Below, one piece after another: positions 60,151-64,000 of a stretch of 64,000 bases of DNA. Position 1 is the first letter of the stretch. The number at the start of each line of letters is the position of its first letter. The DNA is from Escarpia spicata (lineage: Eukaryota > Annelida > Polychaeta > Sabellida > Siboglinidae). The translations under genes were made by a program, and so were the position numbers. The stretch spans positions 8,441,187 to 8,505,186 of the forward strand of contig OZ023210.1 of NCBI GenBank assembly GCA_963995525.1, given 5' to 3'. The notes beneath the pieces were generated by a model. It was given only the letters and a program-made list of their open reading frames with translations. It did not search any database and was not told where the DNA came from.

Positions 60151-61604
60151 CGTGCGTGCGTGTGGGCGGGCGTGCGTGTGTATTCTATTGTTTTGACCGC
60201 CCAATTGTTCTAATGAAACACAATTGCCTATTGATCATTGTGGTACCCAACTCAAACATATATTTCCAGTTTGACGCCTTCCCATCTACTAATATAACCC
60301 TACTTGTTGAGTGCGTGCGTGCGTGCGTGTGTGCGTACTAATGTGTATGCGTGTGCGCATGTACGTGTACGGCGTGTGCGAGTGTGCGAGCGTGTGTATG
60401 ATTTATCATTCTTGCACGTGAGTGTGGATATGTTAACATGTTCCACCCAGACAGTGTGTGATTCTGACGCCAAATTTTCAGGGTTCATTAACCACCTGTC
60501 CAAAGACAATCAACGCTTTTATTTAAAAACAAAACAAACAGCCTACCCAATATGACGTTTGTTCGGCCGCCAGTGTTTTTACGAGCCTCAAGGAAGGGGG
60601 TGCAAGTGGAGGTTTTGCCCACCCCTACACTAACCTCTCTGAAGACTACATTAAGATTCGTTCGCCATAGTGTTATACCCTAAACCCCTGATCAATTGAA
60701 CAGTGTGCAGTTTTTGTGATTTTCTGAGAGCACTTGTATGGTGCAGAGTGAGTACAAATGATTTGTTTTGTGCAGCGTGGTATCAGAGCTGTCAAATTAT
60801 GACAGTTGCCAGTTGGTCTCTAACAATAGGTGAATAGACAGCTGCTTCCTGCAGGAGTGAGACTACAATAGATTTTACATAGGCGGCCATTATAACCCAT
60901 CCAATATTGGTTGGATAATTTTTCTACAGGTGTTCTTTAGTTTCTCAGCGCATGAAACATTCATTAATCGAAGTCGTGTGGAAAATTCGTGAAATTTTCT
61001 TACCTCGTTGTTCAGAAAAATCCACCCTAACCTGATACCCCTCAATTTCGTCCCAAACAGGTGACAGATTTTGAAATATTGGTGCGTTCTGCAAAATAGT
61101 CACTGTTTGAATGCGCGAGCGTCTAGCGCATATCTATTGCTACCTCGTAAAAATCTAATGCAGTAGTATGTTACATATTCAATGGAACAACATATCCCAT
61201 GTAAAACATTCACACATCACACCAAAACGCTATTTTCACAGGGACTCGCTCAGGGTAATGACGGACGGACACTGATGTGGTCTTGCGCCGAACGCGACCA
61301 ATACCGCCCTGTAGCGGAGAGTCCCGATACTGGTCCAGTTATCGTCTCCGCCTGTGATGCGGGAACGTGAGAAGTCGAAGTCATCACATGACGAGAGCAA
61401 GTGCGAATCCGTCATCTTTTGTCATACAGCTATCTAGGTTGCAGTCTCGATTATCCAAGACCGGGCTCCGGGATGTGGCGCCACCATTTGTTGCACACAG
61501 GGGAGCCTGGATTCAAATACGTCTTCTCGTTGTAACGAAGATGATTGGTTGCCCTAATTCGGGGTAACCAAATGAAACGAACCATCTAGCTATCTCATCA
61601 AATA
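59801..61604. other. Noncoding segment
   Basis: No gene is recognised. It contains a long (TG)n tract and a related GTGCGTGC tract at 60,312-60,400. Confidence 0.5.
60093..60180 (+). repeat. (TG)n microsatellite
   Basis: About 26 TG units, passing into GCGTGCGTGC. Cys-Val type open frames on it are artefacts. Confidence 0.95.
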
Positions 61605-61797
61605 ACAGTCGAACCTCGCATTACGGTCACCTCAGTAATACAGCCACCTCGCAATCAAGATCACCCTAATTATTTACAATCCCTAATTATTTATGTAACA
61701 GTGGCGTAGGAAATAAGTCCTGCTAATACGGTCACCTGGACATTCAGGTCACTTTCGCTCAGTCACGAGGTTGACATTAATGGCGAGGTTCTACTGT
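61605..61797 (+). mobile_element. MITE of the same family as 32,689-32,871
   Basis: The ends are ACAGTCGAACCTCG and CGAGGTTCTACTGT, inverted with one mismatch. TA follows the right end. The interior shares AGTAATACAGCCACCTCGCAA, GATCACCCTAATTATTT and CTAATACGGTCACC with the other copy. They are opposite in orientation and clearly diverged, so not recent. No coding capacity. Confidence 0.8.
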
Positions 61798-64000
61798 ATT
61801 TCTTTGCAATTGGTGCAAAGTTTTCAAAACTAGTGTTAAACTTCGATTGCATCGACATAGCTCGCAGAATAAAATAACATAGAATGTTGGTAAGCCGCGA
61901 AATTACAAGAGATGTGTCAAATTTGTAGCGGTAAACTATCGAACTACAGGCCCGTAGGTTGGGGAGCGATGGGTGCGTACGCACCCTCCCGCTGAGGCAA
62001 AAGGGTTCCGCATGGAGGGAAGTAGTTGTGTTTTAACTACAGTTGTAACGTAAACAGTTTTAACAAGATCTCCGACACTAACACCTCCATCGGGAAAATC
62101 TCCGACACTACCCCCGTCGACCGGGACAATCTACGACACTAACTTCATCAATCGGGAAAATGTCCCATAACGTTGTCAGAGTTAGTGACATGTTTGAGAG
62201 ATATGTTTTGAAAACGATAACGTTATAATTATATTATAGGACTAAAGGTAATATTGATTTTCTTTCCTAGAATAACTTTAAATTAATTAAAATTAATGAT
62301 TGTTTGAAGTATTTTACAAACCAGATGGCATGTTGAAATTATTTTAAACGCAATAAGTAAGTTGACCCATTTGGGAAAGGGTTATATTAGTGTGCCTATT
62401 AACTATACGTTAGTTGAAAACAATTAGAATATATTGCCATGGTTAGATTTGTTTCGGGGTGCCGCAAGGACCGTGCAATTTTGAAAGTGTGCCTGGAAAT
62501 TAAGAAGGTTGGGAACGATTAGGAGACACGATTAACAAACTTCTACGTTATGTCATCTGTGCAGAATCACAGTACAATAAAGTCAAATGGAGGTTCGTGT
62601 GAATCGGTCGCACACATATCGTTGTTCCTGGTTGTTGTGAGATATGTTTGACATACAACGTGACATATTGCGTAGCAACAAAGTCCATAAAACCACCAAA
62701 ATGGATGCCGGTCATTTTGTCGTATATATTTTTGAAATTCTGGCTACAAAATTAATGTTCTTCTTGACGAAAAAAACTTACGAAAAAGTAGGCGAGAACT
62801 GCATGTGGAAAAAAACATTTAGCAGATGCCATGCCGCCGTTGTAACGTAATGCACATATTATGTAAACATTTTTTAGTCGGCCAAGCGTGACGGACGTTA
62901 TGTGCATTATGATGACTAGCAAAAATGCCAATTCTTTGGATGTCGCTGCAGTTTCTTTGCGCACTAAAACTCCCCGCTTCAACTTCTCGCTAGAGCAGCG
63001 TTTCGCAAACGTTTGTGGGGTGGGCCAATTTGTATATGGTTATCTCTCTGCTGGCCAAGACATACCTTTTGATATGTGCTCGTAAATAGCACGTGTTTTG
63101 TACCAACCTGGGTCACATCTAAACAACAAATAAATAACATTATTTAAATGTCATGTAAAACAACATCTAATCGTAATGGAAACTCTGTCTGGTCTTCTAC
63201 ATACTAAACCAAGTACTGTCTGGAGAGAGAGATCGAGATCGCGAGATCGCAGAAATCGCTCAATCAAATGCTATCGAAAAGTAGTAACCATTCGTGCGCT
63301 GTCTCAACCAGTGCAGAAAATCGGCTGTTTTGTCGTTCTTGAAAGATCGAGGTTGTCTTTCCTCGAAACATTCTACTTTCAAACACTTATAATGTTGCAG
63401 TCTTAAAGATTCTCCCGCAAAACAGCTTTGTCATCTCCATATGATTGCGACAACTTCGGTCCACTGCTTCGTACACGTCGCCAATCAGCAAATGTCTTCT
63501 CTGAAGCAGCATATTAACTTATCCTTTTCAAATGTGTGAAAATTAGTATCTGAACGCAAAGCTGAACTCGAAACTCAGTATCTTCCAGCTGAGCAAACGG
63601 CCCGCCAAGTCCTTGGAGAACACTCATAAAAGTCATACTTATAAGCTTATATCTAGTCAGAACCGCCCCATGGCTCAGCCAACGAACATTGTTATCTGAT
63701 AGAACATGACCATTTTGGTTGCTCTTGACAATTTCCAGTTTTTAGCGCGAGTCTCGCGGGCCAATTGAAAACCGTTCGCGGGCCAAGTTCGAAAAATGGA
63801 GATGCTACGTTGCACCCATGGGGGTCGTAGACTAATCCCCGACAGATCGACGCCCCATGTAGGGCCTACAAGAGACCTAAGAGGAAAATAGTACCATTAC
63901 ATACATATAAACATATGCAAGCTCGATTATATTAATGATGTAAGTAAAGAGCGACGTACTTGGTCCATCGATTGACACACACACGCACAAATATATATTT
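61798..64000. other. Noncoding segment
   Basis: No gene is recognised. A 31-bp triple repeat lies at 62,068. Short frames at 62,644-63,406 have no motif. GC-rich blocks CTCGCGGGCCAATTGAAAAC and TTCGCGGGCCAAG at 63,754-63,786 recall the subterminal sequence of hAT elements, but a matching pair of ends was not found. Confidence 0.4.
62068..62160 (+). repeat. Tandem repeat, 30-31-bp unit, 3 copies
   Basis: ATCTCCGACACTAACACCTC...CGGGAAA, ATCTCCGACACTACCCCCGT...CGGGACA and ATCTACGACACTAACTTCAT...CGGGAAA follow each other. Confidence 0.85.

Noticed and set aside
62993..63800. Possible hAT element: CAGCGTTTCGCAAACGTTTG at 62,997 and GCGGGCCAA blocks at 63,757-63,785
   Set aside because: The motifs recall hAT ends, but no matching inverted partner or 8-bp target duplication was found.
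1..64000. tRNA, 5S rRNA or snRNA genes
   Set aside because: No sequence with paired A and B boxes or other diagnostic RNA motifs was spotted by eye. A covariance-model scan would be decisive and was not possible here.

Overview
The window looks like intergenic or intronic DNA of an invertebrate animal. It is AT-rich, full of microsatellites, minisatellites and short inverted-repeat elements, and carries Ty3/Gypsy and CR1-type retrotransposons. I would guess a marine lophotrochozoan such as a mollusc, but that rests on the style of the repeats and not on any diagnostic gene. No intact host protein-coding gene could be recognised. Everything with clear protein homology is mobile-element sequence or a broken, multicopy-type gene.

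Layout. Positions 1-26,000 are mostly unique AT-rich DNA with minisatellites (45-bp units at 1.06-1.56 kb, 52-bp at 8.07-8.44 kb, 14-bp at 24.5-24.7 kb), a dispersed repeat seen at least four times (about 0.2, 7.7, 12.7 and 16.3 kb), two inverted-repeat elements (18.3-19.05 kb and 21.03-21.27 kb), a non-LTR retrotransposon C-terminal relic (19.3-19.7 kb), and a SINE-like repeat whose tail occurs twice (23.7 and 24.2 kb). At 25.1-26.1 kb on the minus strand is a CXC-domain gene fragment with an in-frame stop. Just beside it, on the plus strand, is a candidate tiny two-exon transcription unit (26.12-26.67 kb) with good splice signals.

Positions 26.7-43.0 kb hold two nonautonomous DNA transposons (a TA-flanked one at 32.69-32.87 kb and a TTAA-flanked one at 36.94-37.14 kb), a CpG-dense segment at 39.84-40.26 kb, a 24-base G run and a 204-bp foldback element at 41.15-41.35 kb.

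Positions 43.0-53.2 kb are a nested retrotransposon. A CR1-like LINE on the minus strand is split inside its reverse transcriptase domain by a 7.48-kb Ty3/Gypsy element, also on the minus strand. The Gypsy element has both LTRs, a primer-binding site, a polypurine tract, gag and a full pol order (protease, RT, RNase H, integrase). Its LTRs differ by only about 8 substitutions and 3 indels, so the insertion is young. Even so, pol has one stop, two frame breaks and altered catalytic motifs in protease and integrase.

Positions 53.98-59.52 kb are a very large minisatellite of about 85 units of 65-66 bp with higher-order structure. Its right edge runs into a degraded LINE C-terminal coding tail, which looks like the seed of the array. 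The last 4 kb hold a (TG)n tract, a second copy of the TA-flanked transposon family and a short 31-bp repeat.
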